Shown: positions 23,569-32,374 of the stretch, piece by piece
Layout of the letters: the number at the start of each line of letters is the position of its first letter
Numbering within the stretch: the stretch's first letter is position 1
From: SLSG01 sp964477035
Lineage (GTDB): Bacteria > Bacteroidota > Bacteroidia > Bacteroidales > UBA7960
Direction: 5' to 3'
Length of the DNA stretch: 64,000 bases
NCBI GenBank assembly: GCA_964477035.1
Contig: CAYZCW010000005.1
Span: forward strand, 162,046 to 226,045
The notes under the pieces: generated by a model
Seen by the model: only the letters and a program-made list of their open reading frames with translations
Databases searched by the model: none
What the model was told of the DNA's origin: nothing
Translations under genes and position numbers: made by a program

Positions 23569-26500
23569 ATGCAAGGACTGCCAAGATCGGATGCATTTCA
23601 CCGCCTTGAGGCGGCCCTGAAGCAGCGCGTGATGGTGCTCGACGGGGCCATGGGGACCATGATCCAGCGTTACAGGCTGGAGGAGGCCGATTACCACAAT
23701 GCAGCGGTTGATGCGGTATTGGAGCGAGGTGTTGGCGGGTCGCCGGGAAATGGTGTTGGCGGACCGCCGGGGCGCAGCGACACACCGCTAAAGGGGAATA
23801 TGGACCTGCTGCCCCTGACGCGGCCCGATGTGATCCGGGAGATCCACCGGGCATACGTGGAGGCCGGAGCCGAGCTGATCGAAACGGCCACCTTCAATGC
23901 CAATGCCATCTCCCAAAGCGACTACTGCACGGAGCCCCTGGTGCGCGACATGAATGTCGCGGCGGCCCGGCTGGCACGCGAAGCGGCCGGCACCCAGGCC
24001 TTCGTACTCGGAACGATGGGTCCGACGAACCGCACCGCCTCCCTCTCTCCCAGGGTGGAGGACCCCGGCTACCGCAACGTGACGTTCGACCAGCTTGCCG
24101 CGGCCTACCGCGAACAGGCCGAGGCCCTGCTCGAAGGGGGGGTGGATGCCTTCCTGGTGGAGACGATCTTTGACACCCTGAACGCCAAGGCGGCCCTCTT
24201 TGCCCTGCTGGAAATGTTTGAGGCGCACGGCCAGCGCTGGCCCATTTTCATCTCGGGCACGATCGTGGATGCGAGCGGACGCACCCTGTCGGGTCAGACG
24301 CTGGAGGCCTTCTACCACTCGGTGCGCCATGCCGACCCCCTGGTGATCGGGTTCAACTGCTCCCTGGGCGCGTCCCTGCTCAGGCCCTACATCCGGGAGC
24401 TGGCGGCTTTGGCCGGTTGTTACGTGAGCGCGCATCCCAACGCGGGCATGCCCAACCAGTTCGGGGAGTACGACCAGACGGCCGACCAGATGGCCGGGGA
24501 AGTGAAGGATTTTGTCCGGCAGGGATGGGTGAATGTGATCGGGGGCTGCTGCGGCACCACCCCGGAGCATATCCAGCGCATCGCGGCGGTGGTAAGGGAA
24601 GTTGAGGGCGCCGCCCTGAGGGTCCCGGCCGGGCTGGTGGGAGCCGGTGGCGAAGAACCTGAATCCGGTAGCGGAGAACCGGGAGCTGCTGCCGCGGGCG
24701 CTTCCGGCGGGGGAACCGAACCCACGGTATTCGCCGGTCTTGAAGCCCTGGTGCTGCGGCCGGATTCGAATTTTCTGAATGTCGGGGAGCGGACCAATGT
24801 GGCGGGCTCCACAAGGTTTGCCCGGCTGATCCGCGAAGGCAGATACGAGGAGGCGCTGGAGGTGGCGCGCCACCAGGTGGAAGGCGGGGCGCAGATGATC
24901 GACGTCTGCATGGACGATGCGATGCTCAACGGGCAGGAGGCCATGACGCGGTTTCTGAATGTGATCGCCACGGAGCCGGACATCGCCCGGGTGCCGGTGA
25001 TGATAGACTCCTCCAGGTGGGAGGTCTATGAAGCGGGACTCAAATGTGTGCAGGGCAAGCCGGTGGTGAACTCCATCAGCCTGAAGGACGGAGAGGAGGC
25101 GTTCCGGCAGCGGGCTGCCCTGATCCGGAAGTACGGGGCGGCGGTGATCGTCATGCTGTTCGATGAGGCGGGACAGGCCGATTCGTATGAGCGCAAGATC
25201 GCCATCGCAGAACGGTCTTACCACATCCTGGTGAAGGAGGAGGGATTCCCGCCCCAGGATGTGATCATCGATCCCAATGTGCTGGCGGTGGCCACGGGCA
25301 TCGAGGAGCACAACCATTATGCGGTCGACTACATCCGCGCCACCCGCTGGATCAAGGAGAACCTGCCCCTGGCCAGGGTGTCGGGCGGGGTGTCGAACCT
25401 GTCGTTCGCCTTCCGTGGCAACCAGGCGGTGCGCGAGGCCATGCACGCGGTGTTCCTCTACCACGCCATCCAGGCGGGGATGGACATGGGCATCGTGAAC
25501 CCGGCCCTGCTGGAGGTGTACGACGAGGTGGAGCCTGGTCTGCTGAAGTATGCCGAAGATGTGGTGCTGAACCGCCGCAAGGATGCCACCGAGCGCCTCC
25601 TGGCGCTGGCCGCCAGGGTGGAAGGCAGGAAGACGGGCGAAAAGGAGGCCGCGCAGTGGCGCTCGTGGCCGGTCGAAAGGCGGTTGGGCCATGCCCTGGT
25701 AAAAGGGATCACGGAATTTGTGGAGGCCGACGTGGAGGAGGCCCGCCGGAAACTGCCCTTCGCGCTGGATGTGATCGAAGGACCCCTCATGGAGGGCATG
25801 GGGGTCGTGGGCGATTTGTTTGGCTCGGGAAAGATGTTCCTGCCGCAGGTGGTGAAAAGCGCCCGCGTGATGAAACAGGCGGTGGGCTACCTGACCCCGT
25901 ACATCGACGCGGAGAAGGCTGCGGCGGCCCATGCGGCGGAAGCAGCCGCCGGGATGGCGCCATCCGGCGAAAACGCGGCGCCCCGCCCGCGCCACAGCGG
26001 GCAGGCCGTGATGGCCACGGTTAAAGGGGATGTGCACGACATCGGCAAGAACATCGTGGGGGTGATCCTGGCCTGCAACAATTATGCGGTGGAGGACCTC
26101 GGCGTGATGGTGCCGGCCGAGCGCATCCTGGCTAGGGCCCGGGAGCTGAAGGCGGATTTCATCGGGCTCAGCGGACTGATCACGCCGTCCCTGGATGAGA
26201 TGGTGCATGTGGCCTCCGAGATGCAGAAGGCCGGCATGACCATTCCCCTGCTGATCGGGGGAGCCACCACGTCCAAACAGCATACGGCCATCAGGATCGC
26301 CCCGGCCTGCGAGGGTCCCGTGGTGCATGTGCGGGATGCCTCGCGCACGACCGGGGTGCTCAACGATTTGTTGTCAGACGAAAGGAAGGGGGCGTTTCTG
26401 AAGGCGCTCGAAGAGGAGTACCAGGGCATTCGGGAGCAGTACCGCCGCGGTGCGCGCCGCGAATATGTCTCGCTGGAGGCCGCGAGGGCCAATGGCTTTT

Positions 26501-27552
26501 CGGCGGACTGGTCCGGATACGTGCCGCCGGTGCCGCGCTGGGCGGACCTTCAGGGCATGCATGCCAGCCCGGCGGGTCCGCAGGCCTGCCTGGTGCAGCC
26601 CCCGCTCCGTGAGCTGATCCCGTTTATCGACTGGACGTTCTTTTTGTATGCCTGGGAGATCCGGGGCAAATACCCGGCGGTGCTCGACGACCCGCTCAAG
26701 GGGGAGGAAGCCCGCAGGCTGATGGACGAGGCGCGGGAGATGCTGCAGTGGCTGGTTGACGACGGCCGGCTGCAGGCCAGGGGGGTGGCCGGTATCTACC
26801 CGGCGCACGCCCGCGGGGACGACATCGTGATCGGGGTGGCCGGCGACCTGGACGATTCGCAGTCCGCAGGGGCTTTCCGCGAGGTGGTGCTGCACCACCT
26901 GCGAAACCAGGAGCGCAAGGAGGACGGGGAACCCAATTTGTGTTTGTCGGATTTTGTGAAGCCGAAGGGACCCGGCCCGGGCGGGAGCATGGCCCCCGGC
27001 AGGGACCCGGACTGGATGGCCCGCAGCGATTACGTCGGACTCTTTGCGGTGACGGCCGGGATCGGCCTCGAAAGGGTGGTGGCGGACTTCCAGGCGCGGC
27101 ACGATGACTTCAGGGCGATCATGGCGAAGATCCTGGCCGACCGGCTGGCGGAGGCCTTTGCCGAATGGCTGCACTGGAAGGTGCGGACGCAGTTATGGGG
27201 GTATGCTTCCGACGAAAACCTGTCGCTGGAAGACATGCTCCGCGAACGCTACCGCGGCATCCGCCCGGCGGCCGGCTACCCGGCCTGCCCCGACCACCGC
27301 GAAAAGACGACGATTTTCCAGGTGCTGCAGGCCGGAGAGCTGGCCGGCATCCGCCTCACCGAAAGCCTGATGATGGTGCCGGGGGCGTCCGTGTCGGGGA
27401 TGTACTTCGCCCATCCCGAAGCCCGCTACTTCAACCTGGGCAAAATCGGCCGCGACCAGGTCGAAGACTACGCCCGCCGCCGCGGCATTTCCACGGAGGA
27501 GGCCGAGCGGTTCATCCGGCAGGGACTGAATTACGATGCCCCTACTGCTTGA
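23569..27552 (+). CDS. metH: Cobalamin-dependent methionine synthase
   Basis: A 1327-residue MetH transferring the methyl group of methyl-tetrahydrofolate to homocysteine via cobalamin. Order: homocysteine domain (about 10-340) with zinc ligands in GFNCSLGA and GGCCGTT; pterin domain (about 385-680, SNFLNVGERTNVAGS); cap and B12 domain with the DVHDIGKN signature near 821 (His ligand); SAM reactivation domain (about 980-1327, RPAAGYPACPDH). Two oddities: a 16-residue Gly/Pro insertion at about 54-69 encoded by two tandem 24-bp units (23728-23775), and a Gly/Glu-rich linker at about 350-385. Ends 11 bp inside the convergent T9SS gene. metF is 1.5 kb downstream. Confidence 0.97.
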   Translation: MQGLPRSDAFHRLEAALKQRVMVLDGAMGTMIQRYRLEEADYHNAAVDAVLERGVGGSPGNGVGGPPGRSDTPLKGNMDLLPLTRPDVIREIHRAYVEAGAELIETATFNANAISQSDYCTEPLVRDMNVAAARLAREAAGTQAFVLGTMGPTNRTASLSPRVEDPGYRNVTFDQLAAAYREQAEALLEGGVDAFLVETIFDTLNAKAALFALLEMFEAHGQRWPIFISGTIVDASGRTLSGQTLEAFYHSVRHADPLVIGFNCSLGASLLRPYIRELAALAGCYVSAHPNAGMPNQFGEYDQTADQMAGEVKDFVRQGWVNVIGGCCGTTPEHIQRIAAVVREVEGAALRVPAGLVGAGGEEPESGSGEPGAAAAGASGGGTEPTVFAGLEALVLRPDSNFLNVGERTNVAGSTRFARLIREGRYEEALEVARHQVEGGAQMIDVCMDDAMLNGQEAMTRFLNVIATEPDIARVPVMIDSSRWEVYEAGLKCVQGKPVVNSISLKDGEEAFRQRAALIRKYGAAVIVMLFDEAGQADSYERKIAIAERSYHILVKEEGFPPQDVIIDPNVLAVATGIEEHNHYAVDYIRATRWIKENLPLARVSGGVSNLSFAFRGNQAVREAMHAVFLYHAIQAGMDMGIVNPALLEVYDEVEPGLLKYAEDVVLNRRKDATERLLALAARVEGRKTGEKEAAQWRSWPVERRLGHALVKGITEFVEADVEEARRKLPFALDVIEGPLMEGMGVVGDLFGSGKMFLPQVVKSARVMKQAVGYLTPYIDAEKAAAAHAAEAAAGMAPSGENAAPRPRHSGQAVMATVKGDVHDIGKNIVGVILACNNYAVEDLGVMVPAERILARARELKADFIGLSGLITPSLDEMVHVASEMQKAGMTIPLLIGGATTSKQHTAIRIAPACEGPVVHVRDASRTTGVLNDLLSDERKGAFLKALEEEYQGIREQYRRGARREYVSLEAARANGFSADWSGYVPPVPRWADLQGMHASPAGPQACLVQPPLRELIPFIDWTFFLYAWEIRGKYPAVLDDPLKGEEARRLMDEAREMLQWLVDDGRLQARGVAGIYPAHARGDDIVIGVAGDLDDSQSAGAFREVVLHHLRNQERKEDGEPNLCLSDFVKPKGPGPGGSMAPGRDPDWMARSDYVGLFAVTAGIGLERVVADFQARHDDFRAIMAKILADRLAEAFAEWLHWKVRTQLWGYASDENLSLEDMLRERYRGIRPAAGYPACPDHREKTTIFQVLQAGELAGIRLTESLMMVPGASVSGMYFAHPEARYFNLGKIGRDQVEDYARRRGISTEEAERFIRQGLNYDAPTA

Positions 27553-28921
27553 GGAGTTTGCCGGCGTGCACCACACGCCCGTCGTCGACCAGCCGGTACA
27601 GGTAGAGGCCCCGGTTCAGGTGCCCGACGGATACGGGCATGCCGGGCGTGACCTCCCGGTGCAGCATGCGTACGCCGGTGACCTGGTAGATCTCCAGGGT
27701 CAGCGACTCCTGGCCGCTGTCCCAGCTCGGGACGATGTGCTCCCTGGCGGGGTTGGGATAGATGCCGGCTGCCACGTCCGCTGCTTCAGCAATGCCGGTG
27801 GTTGACTCTTCCGAATAGAAGAAGGCCGAATAATCGGTCCACACGAATTGCCCGTCAAGGTGCTCGTATCCCTCCGTCGCGATCACGACATGGCTCGTTT
27901 CCATCTCGGCCTGCACCACTTCGTACAGGAGTGAGAACATGAGGTAGGGGTTCACCACCTCGTCCATGTCCAGGTCGGGATCGTAGGTGAACTCCTCCAT
28001 GTAGTCTTCTTCCCAGGTTCCGTCAACCCAGTCGTAATCGATGGCCCGGGTCCGCTCGCCCGACGCGCCGTAGATATACTCCGTTTTGTAGTCGGGCTCC
28101 ATCTCGAAGCTGACGAAGCTTATGGCGGAGTGCTCGACGAGGGTCAGCAGGCCCTGGTCGTTGTAGGTGTACTCGGTCTGGGAATAAGGAAACTCCTGAC
28201 CGGTGTCCTCATCGCTGACGGACATGACATAGCTGGTCCGCCGGCCCGAATCGTCGTAGGTGAACCGGATGTACAGGCCATCGATCCACCCCCCTTCATC
28301 CTCGTCATAGACTTCCATATCGATCTGCTCCAGCAATCCGCCGGACCCATAGGTGTTGTACTGGCGCATGGTCAGCATCCAGCTGTCTTCGCCCTCTGCA
28401 TCGTAAACCAGGAGGGAGTCCAGCCGCTGATCGTCATCGTAATAGGCGTTCATGCGGGTTTCCGGTAACAGCGCCTCTTCCTGGTTGTCCAGGGAGTGCA
28501 TCAGCATCTGGGTGATCTGTCCGTGGTCATCGTAGGACAGGTCTGTCCTGGCATGCGGCGCCCATTGCCCGGGGTCTTCCTGCCAGACCTCATCGACCAG
28601 GGCGGTCAGCTGCAGGGAGGCATTGTACTGAAAGCTGGTTTTCCAGTCGTTCTCCCAGGACTGTGTGCCCGGCTCCCGGCGGGTGTCGATGATGCTGTCG
28701 AGGGTGATGGTGGCGGCGAGCGCCTTTGGTGCCAGGGTGGCCGGCGGAAGCTGCATGCCGGAGGAAAACAGGCGCAGGACGGCCTCCGTGGCCCGCTCTC
28801 CGGCCAGGGCGCTCAGGGCTTCCTGGTTTTCAGTCAGGCTGCGATGGGGGTGGTTGCGGACCTGGGCTCCCGCGCCCAAAGCCAGCGTCAACAGACAAAA
28901 AATAAAAGTAAATATCTTCAT
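27542..28921 (-). CDS. T9SS-sorted secreted protein with YD-like repeats
   Basis: A 459-residue protein with a signal peptide (MKIFTFIFCLLTLALGAGAQ) starting at 28921; an open frame to 29200 continues upstream but has no signal peptide and runs across the divergent metF region. The middle (about 130-370) has repeated TYDD/TYND-containing strands (e.g. FTYDDSGRRTSYVMS, YTYNDQGLLTLVEHS), reminiscent of YD/RHS repeats. The C-terminal ~75 residues (AGIYPNPAREHI ... LNRGLYLYRLVDDGR) form a T9SS type-A sorting domain, so it is probably delivered to the cell surface. Convergent with metH (11-bp overlap). Function unknown. Confidence 0.85.
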   Translation of the reverse strand: MKIFTFIFCLLTLALGAGAQVRNHPHRSLTENQEALSALAGERATEAVLRLFSSGMQLPPATLAPKALAATITLDSIIDTRREPGTQSWENDWKTSFQYNASLQLTALVDEVWQEDPGQWAPHARTDLSYDDHGQITQMLMHSLDNQEEALLPETRMNAYYDDDQRLDSLLVYDAEGEDSWMLTMRQYNTYGSGGLLEQIDMEVYDEDEGGWIDGLYIRFTYDDSGRRTSYVMSVSDEDTGQEFPYSQTEYTYNDQGLLTLVEHSAISFVSFEMEPDYKTEYIYGASGERTRAIDYDWVDGTWEEDYMEEFTYDPDLDMDEVVNPYLMFSLLYEVVQAEMETSHVVIATEGYEHLDGQFVWTDYSAFFYSEESTTGIAEAADVAAGIYPNPAREHIVPSWDSGQESLTLEIYQVTGVRMLHREVTPGMPVSVGHLNRGLYLYRLVDDGRVVHAGKLLKQ

Positions 28922-29065
28922 AATCAGGTTGTTTTGTGGTTCATAATCTAAGGTAAGAAATGTTTCAGACAAAACAAACCCCGGCCTGAGGGCCCCCGGT
29001 CCCCTTTTATGGATTGGCGGAGTGGTTGAAATGTTTCCGATATTTGTTGGTTGTTGACCACATCC

Positions 29066-29079
29066 CCATCCGACGAAAA
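29066..29079 (+). repeat. CCATCCGACGAAAA word before metF
   Basis: Exact 14-mer ending 5 bp before the metF ATG. One of six exact copies in the window. Confidence 0.9.
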
Positions 29080-29084
29080 TAGTA

Positions 29085-30038
29085 ATGAAAATTCCGGACC
29101 ATATTGACCCCGCCAAAGGCAAGCAGGTGTCGTTCGAGATCCTGCCCCCGGCCAAGGGCACCCACATCAGGGTGGTGTTCGATGCGCTGGATGCGCTCAT
29201 GGAGTTCAGGCCGCCCTATATCAACATCACCTACCACCAGACCGAGACGGTGCTGCTGCCCCGGGGCGACGGACTGCTGGAGGCGCGTAACATCCGCAAG
29301 CGGCCCGGCACGGTGGCCATCTCGGCGGCCATCCGCTACCGCTACGGGGTGGATGTGGTGCCCCACCTGATCTGCGGCGGCTTCTCGAAGGAGGAGACCG
29401 AGGACGCGCTGATCGACCTGCACTACCTGGGCATCCACAACATCCTGGTGGTTCGCGGGGACGGCGACCCGCTTTCCAGGCGTTTCCAGCCGGTGAAGAA
29501 CGGCCATCCCCACGCGATCGACCTGGTGAAGCAGGTCGTGGCCATGAACCAGGGGGTCTACCTCGACGAGGTGTTGCGCAATGCCACCAAAACCCAGTTT
29601 TCGGTGGGCGTGGCAGGCTATCCCGAAAAGCATTTCGAGTCGCCCAACAGGCAAACCGACCTGGCCTGGCTGAAGGCCAAGGTCGATGCCGGGGCCGACT
29701 ACATCGTCACGCAGATGTTCTTCGACAACCGCCGCTTTTTCCGCTTCGTGACCGACTGCCGCGCGGCGGGGATCACCGTGCCCATCATCCCCGGGCTCAA
29801 GCCCATTGCCTCGCGCAGCCACCTGACGCTGATCCCCCAGACGTTCAAGGTCGACATTCCCGAGGAGCTGGCCCGCGAGGTGGCGAATTGCAGCACACGC
29901 GAGGCCATCCGGCAGGTGGGGGCCGAGTGGACCGCCATGCAGTCCCGGGAGCTGTTCGCCAGCGGGGTGCCCCTGATCCATTACTTCACCATGGGCAATG
30001 TGGACAACATGGTGCAGATCATGCGGGAGGTCCTGTAG
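29085..30038 (+). CDS. metF: 5,10-methylenetetrahydrofolate reductase
   Basis: A 317-residue FAD-dependent TIM-barrel enzyme that reduces methylene-THF to methyl-THF, the substrate of MetH. Family features: SFEILPPAKG near the N-terminus (residues 14-23), NITYHQTE, the HLICGGFSKEE segment, LVVRGDGDP (family LRGD-like segment), VAGYPEKH and DYIVTQMFFDN. The start follows a CCATCCGACGAAAA word by 5 bp, with no good Shine-Dalgarno. It is transcribed toward metH's downstream side, separated by the T9SS gene, and is divergent from it. Confidence 0.96.
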   Translation: MKIPDHIDPAKGKQVSFEILPPAKGTHIRVVFDALDALMEFRPPYINITYHQTETVLLPRGDGLLEARNIRKRPGTVAISAAIRYRYGVDVVPHLICGGFSKEETEDALIDLHYLGIHNILVVRGDGDPLSRRFQPVKNGHPHAIDLVKQVVAMNQGVYLDEVLRNATKTQFSVGVAGYPEKHFESPNRQTDLAWLKAKVDAGADYIVTQMFFDNRRFFRFVTDCRAAGITVPIIPGLKPIASRSHLTLIPQTFKVDIPEELAREVANCSTREAIRQVGAEWTAMQSRELFASGVPLIHYFTMGNVDNMVQIMREVL

Positions 30039-30092
30039 GGCAGGCGTAAGCCGGGGGACTGGCCCGTCCGATGAAAAACACGCCGTCACTTC

Positions 30093-30123
30093 TTTGATTT
30101 GTTTCTATAATGCAGTATATTTA
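30093..30123 (+). promoter_or_regulatory. Promoter for abiEi/abiEii operon
   Basis: TTTG at 30093-30096 and TATATTTA at 30116-30123 with 19 nt between them fit the Bacteroidota consensus with one mismatch. Transcription starting about 30130 would exclude the ATG at 30110 and favour the ATG at 30143. Confidence 0.55.
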
Positions 30124-30142
30124 CAGCACAATAGAAACAAAA

Positions 30143-30760
30143 ATGGTCTTCCTGGCATTTAAACAACAGTTTTTCAGTCTGGCATGCTTCAACATTGACC
30201 AGGTGTATGCCTGGAGACCGGGGTTTGACCGCAACAACCTGTCGCGCTGGATTAAAAAAGGATATGTTGTGCGCCTGAGGCAGGGCTGGTATGCATTTAC
30301 GGAATACCTCAAACTGCCGGGATTTGCCTGGTATTTCGCCAACCAAATGTACCGGCCTTCGTACGTCAGCCTGCATACCGCCCTTTCGTACCATGGAATC
30401 ATTCCTGAGACGGTGGTGCAGATCACAAGCGTAACGTCCCTGAAGACAGGGGCTTTCGACAATGCTTTCGGCCAGTTCATCTACAAAAGCGTGAAGCCAT
30501 CGATGATGTTCGGCTACGTTTTGAGAAGCTTGCCCGACGGCAGGACATTCCGCATGGCCCGTCCGGAGAAGGCCCTGCTGGACCTGTTGTACCTCTACCC
30601 GGAATATGACGCATCCGACGAAATAAAAAACCTGAGGCTTGATGAAGAGTATATGGCGGCATCTTTCGACTGGCCGCTGTTCAGGGCCTATGGCGCTAAG
30701 GCAGGCAACAAATCCCTCGAAAAAAGGGCTCGTTTTCTTGAAACAATCTGTGAACGATGA
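30143..30760 (+). CDS. AbiEi-type antitoxin / transcriptional regulator
   Basis: A 205-residue protein of the AbiEi family, the antitoxin half of type IV AbiE toxin-antitoxin modules: an N-terminal winged-helix-like part (residues ~10-55: FDRNNLSRWIKKGYVVRLRQGWYAF) and a C-terminal domain with YVSLHTALSYHGI and RMARPEKALLDLLYLYPEY. AbiEi proteins repress their own operon by binding inverted repeats. The start at 30143 is chosen from the promoter position; ATG 30110 is the alternative (216 residues). It overlaps the toxin gene by four bases (ATGA), so the pair is translationally coupled. Confidence 0.88.
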   Translation: MVFLAFKQQFFSLACFNIDQVYAWRPGFDRNNLSRWIKKGYVVRLRQGWYAFTEYLKLPGFAWYFANQMYRPSYVSLHTALSYHGIIPETVVQITSVTSLKTGAFDNAFGQFIYKSVKPSMMFGYVLRSLPDGRTFRMARPEKALLDLLYLYPEYDASDEIKNLRLDEEYMAASFDWPLFRAYGAKAGNKSLEKRARFLETICER

Positions 30761-31539
30761 TTCAGCTTGACGCCATCAAAAACTTTTATCCGCCGCCTTT
30801 GCGCGAGAATGCCTTGCTGTGGAAGTACATGCTGAAGGAGTACATCCTGATCATGATACTGGATTATTTGTCGGGCTCGCCGTGGATCAGGAAACTGTCT
30901 TTTATCGGGGGTACCTGTATCAGGCTGACCAAAGGCATTGACCGCTTCTCGGAGAATCTGGATTTTGACTGCAAGGACTTGTCGTGGGATGAATTCATTG
31001 ACATGACCGATGGGGTGATCCGGTATTTGCGTCAAAACGGACTGAATGTGGAAGCCAGGGATCGTGACCAGTCCAGGCTGACGGCTTTCAGGCGCAACCT
31101 GGTTTTCCCGGGTTTTCTGCATGAACTGGGACTGTCGGGGCACCGTGAAGAGCGGTTTCTGATTAAGATTGAAAGCGAAGACCAGGGGGTTCCTTATGAG
31201 CCCGTGATGACGAACATCAAAGGCTGCGGTTTCTTTTTCCCTTTTCCACTGCCTCCCGATGGGGTGCTGGTGGCCATGAAACTGGGCGCCATGCTCGACC
31301 GGAGAAAAGGACGCGATTTCTATGATGTGCTGTTCCTGCTGTCGCAAAGCATGCCGGATTTTGCGTTTTTGCAGCAAAAATCGAATGTCGACGACCTGGA
31401 ATCTCTGAAAACGCGGGCAGCACATGTGCTGGAGCAAACCAACCTGGCCATGAAAAGACGCGACTTCGAACACCTGTTGTTTAACCGGGACAACAGCAGG
31501 CGAATCCTGCACCTGCAGGCGTTTATTGAGGGGCTTTAA
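30757..31539 (+). CDS. AbiEii/AbiGii-type nucleotidyltransferase toxin
   Basis: A 260-residue protein of the AbiEii family, which act as DNA polymerase beta-fold nucleotidyltransferases that block growth during phage infection. The motif GGT (51-53) and the FSENLDFD segment (Ser65, Asp69, Asp71) are present, then KLGAMLDRRKGRDFYDV near 173-189. The usual first metal-binding Asp of the S-E-D-L-D pattern is Asn67 here. That could alter activity or be a natural variant. Partner of the AbiEi gene; the operon starts just after metF. Confidence 0.87.
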   Translation: MIQLDAIKNFYPPPLRENALLWKYMLKEYILIMILDYLSGSPWIRKLSFIGGTCIRLTKGIDRFSENLDFDCKDLSWDEFIDMTDGVIRYLRQNGLNVEARDRDQSRLTAFRRNLVFPGFLHELGLSGHREERFLIKIESEDQGVPYEPVMTNIKGCGFFFPFPLPPDGVLVAMKLGAMLDRRKGRDFYDVLFLLSQSMPDFAFLQQKSNVDDLESLKTRAAHVLEQTNLAMKRRDFEHLLFNRDNSRRILHLQAFIEGL

Positions 31540-31654
31540 ACATAGAAGCTGCTGCCGGCCAGTGGCCAATGTCCATTAGTTCGTATATTTACCCCACGGA
31601 ATCACACGAGATCAGGGAGATGATCCTGCAGTGCCGCTGCCCGGCCCTTCTTTG

Positions 31655-31662
31655 TATCTTTG
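31655..31662 (+). promoter_or_regulatory. -7 box for lipoprotein gene
   Basis: TATCTTTG fits TAnnTTTG, 16 bp upstream of the ATG at 31679, leaving a very short leader. The TTTTCGTCGGATGG word (31669-31682) overlaps the start codon. Confidence 0.55.
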
Positions 31663-31668
31663 TAAAAA

Positions 31669-31682
31669 TTTTCGTCGGATGG
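31669..31682 (-). repeat. CCATCCGACGAAAA word, reverse orientation at a start codon
   Basis: Exact 14-mer on the minus strand; its plus-strand ATG is the start of the lipoprotein gene at 31679. Confidence 0.9.
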
Positions 31683-32191
31683 ATAGGAAACGTGTTGTTC
31701 GGATTTTCGGTGTCATGGCCCTGCTTGCCGGGCTGCTGGTCGCCCTGGGCGGCTGCCGCTCCAAGAAGGAGGTGGCCGAAGGGGAGGAGGCAACCGCCAT
31801 GCCCTGCCCCCCCATACGGGATGTGGCCCCCCAGGTGCTGCTGATGAATTTCGAGTTTTTTGACAACGACTCCCTGCAGATGCTCAACACCGCCATGAAC
31901 ACCGCCCGGCTGCGCAACCGGGGCGATGAGGCGGAACCGGCAGTGGGCGACCTGGTCTTTTCATTCCAGACCGCCTCCCGCGAGGAGTGTACCCGGGTGG
32001 TCGTGCCCAACCCCCTGGTGCGGCAGGTGGAGTTCTCCGAGGACCGCCGCCAGCTGGAGACGCGCACCATCGAACTGGAGGTGGCGATCTTCTCGGTCCG
32101 GGTGCAGTTCCATCCCAACATGCGCTACCTGCAGGTGGACCGCCTCACCCCCGAAGGCATGAAACCCATCCGCACCCTGCTGCTGCATTGA
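31679..32191 (+). CDS. Small lipoprotein, unknown function
   Basis: A 170-residue protein with a lipoprotein signal: hydrophobic stretch ending LVALGGC (lipobox Cys at about residue 26), then a Lys/Glu-rich linker. The mature part (about 45-170) is predicted beta-rich, without a recognised domain. The ATG at 31679 is preferred because it immediately follows the -7 box and starts a proper signal sequence; an upstream frame to 31631 adds unlikely residues. Monocistronic, 183 bp before the M64 peptidase gene on the same strand. Confidence 0.75.
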   Translation: MDRKRVVRIFGVMALLAGLLVALGGCRSKKEVAEGEEATAMPCPPIRDVAPQVLLMNFEFFDNDSLQMLNTAMNTARLRNRGDEAEPAVGDLVFSFQTASREECTRVVVPNPLVRQVEFSEDRRQLETRTIELEVAIFSVRVQFHPNMRYLQVDRLTPEGMKPIRTLLLH

Positions 32192-32346
32192 TCCGCATGG
32201 TGCGGACGCCCCGTGGCCGCCGGGCCGGTCCGCGCGGAGGTTCCGCGACCGCCAGGCCGGGCCGCAGCCTAAGCCCGCCTCAGCCTACACCCGCCTCAGG
32301 CGCAGGGCCACCATTGCGGACATGTGCCGGATTTCCCCGGCTTTCG

Positions 32347-32354
32347 TATCTTTG
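32347..32354 (+). promoter_or_regulatory. -7 box for M64 peptidase gene
   Basis: TATCTTTG, exact TAnnTTTG, 20 bp upstream of the ATG at 32375. The preceding ~150 bp (32192-32346) are GC-rich with no gene. Confidence 0.55.
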
Positions 32355-32374
32355 TCTGAAATATCCTCCTCCCG

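Noticed and set aside
23788..26328. 846-codon open frame on the minus strand inside metH
   Set aside because: metH motifs are clear on the plus strand. The minus frame is His/Arg/Gly-rich with no domain, as expected opposite GC-rich DNA.
28922..29200. 93-codon N-terminal extension of the 27542 T9SS protein
   Set aside because: It runs over the metF start and lacks a signal peptide; MKIFTFIF at 28921 is a proper one.
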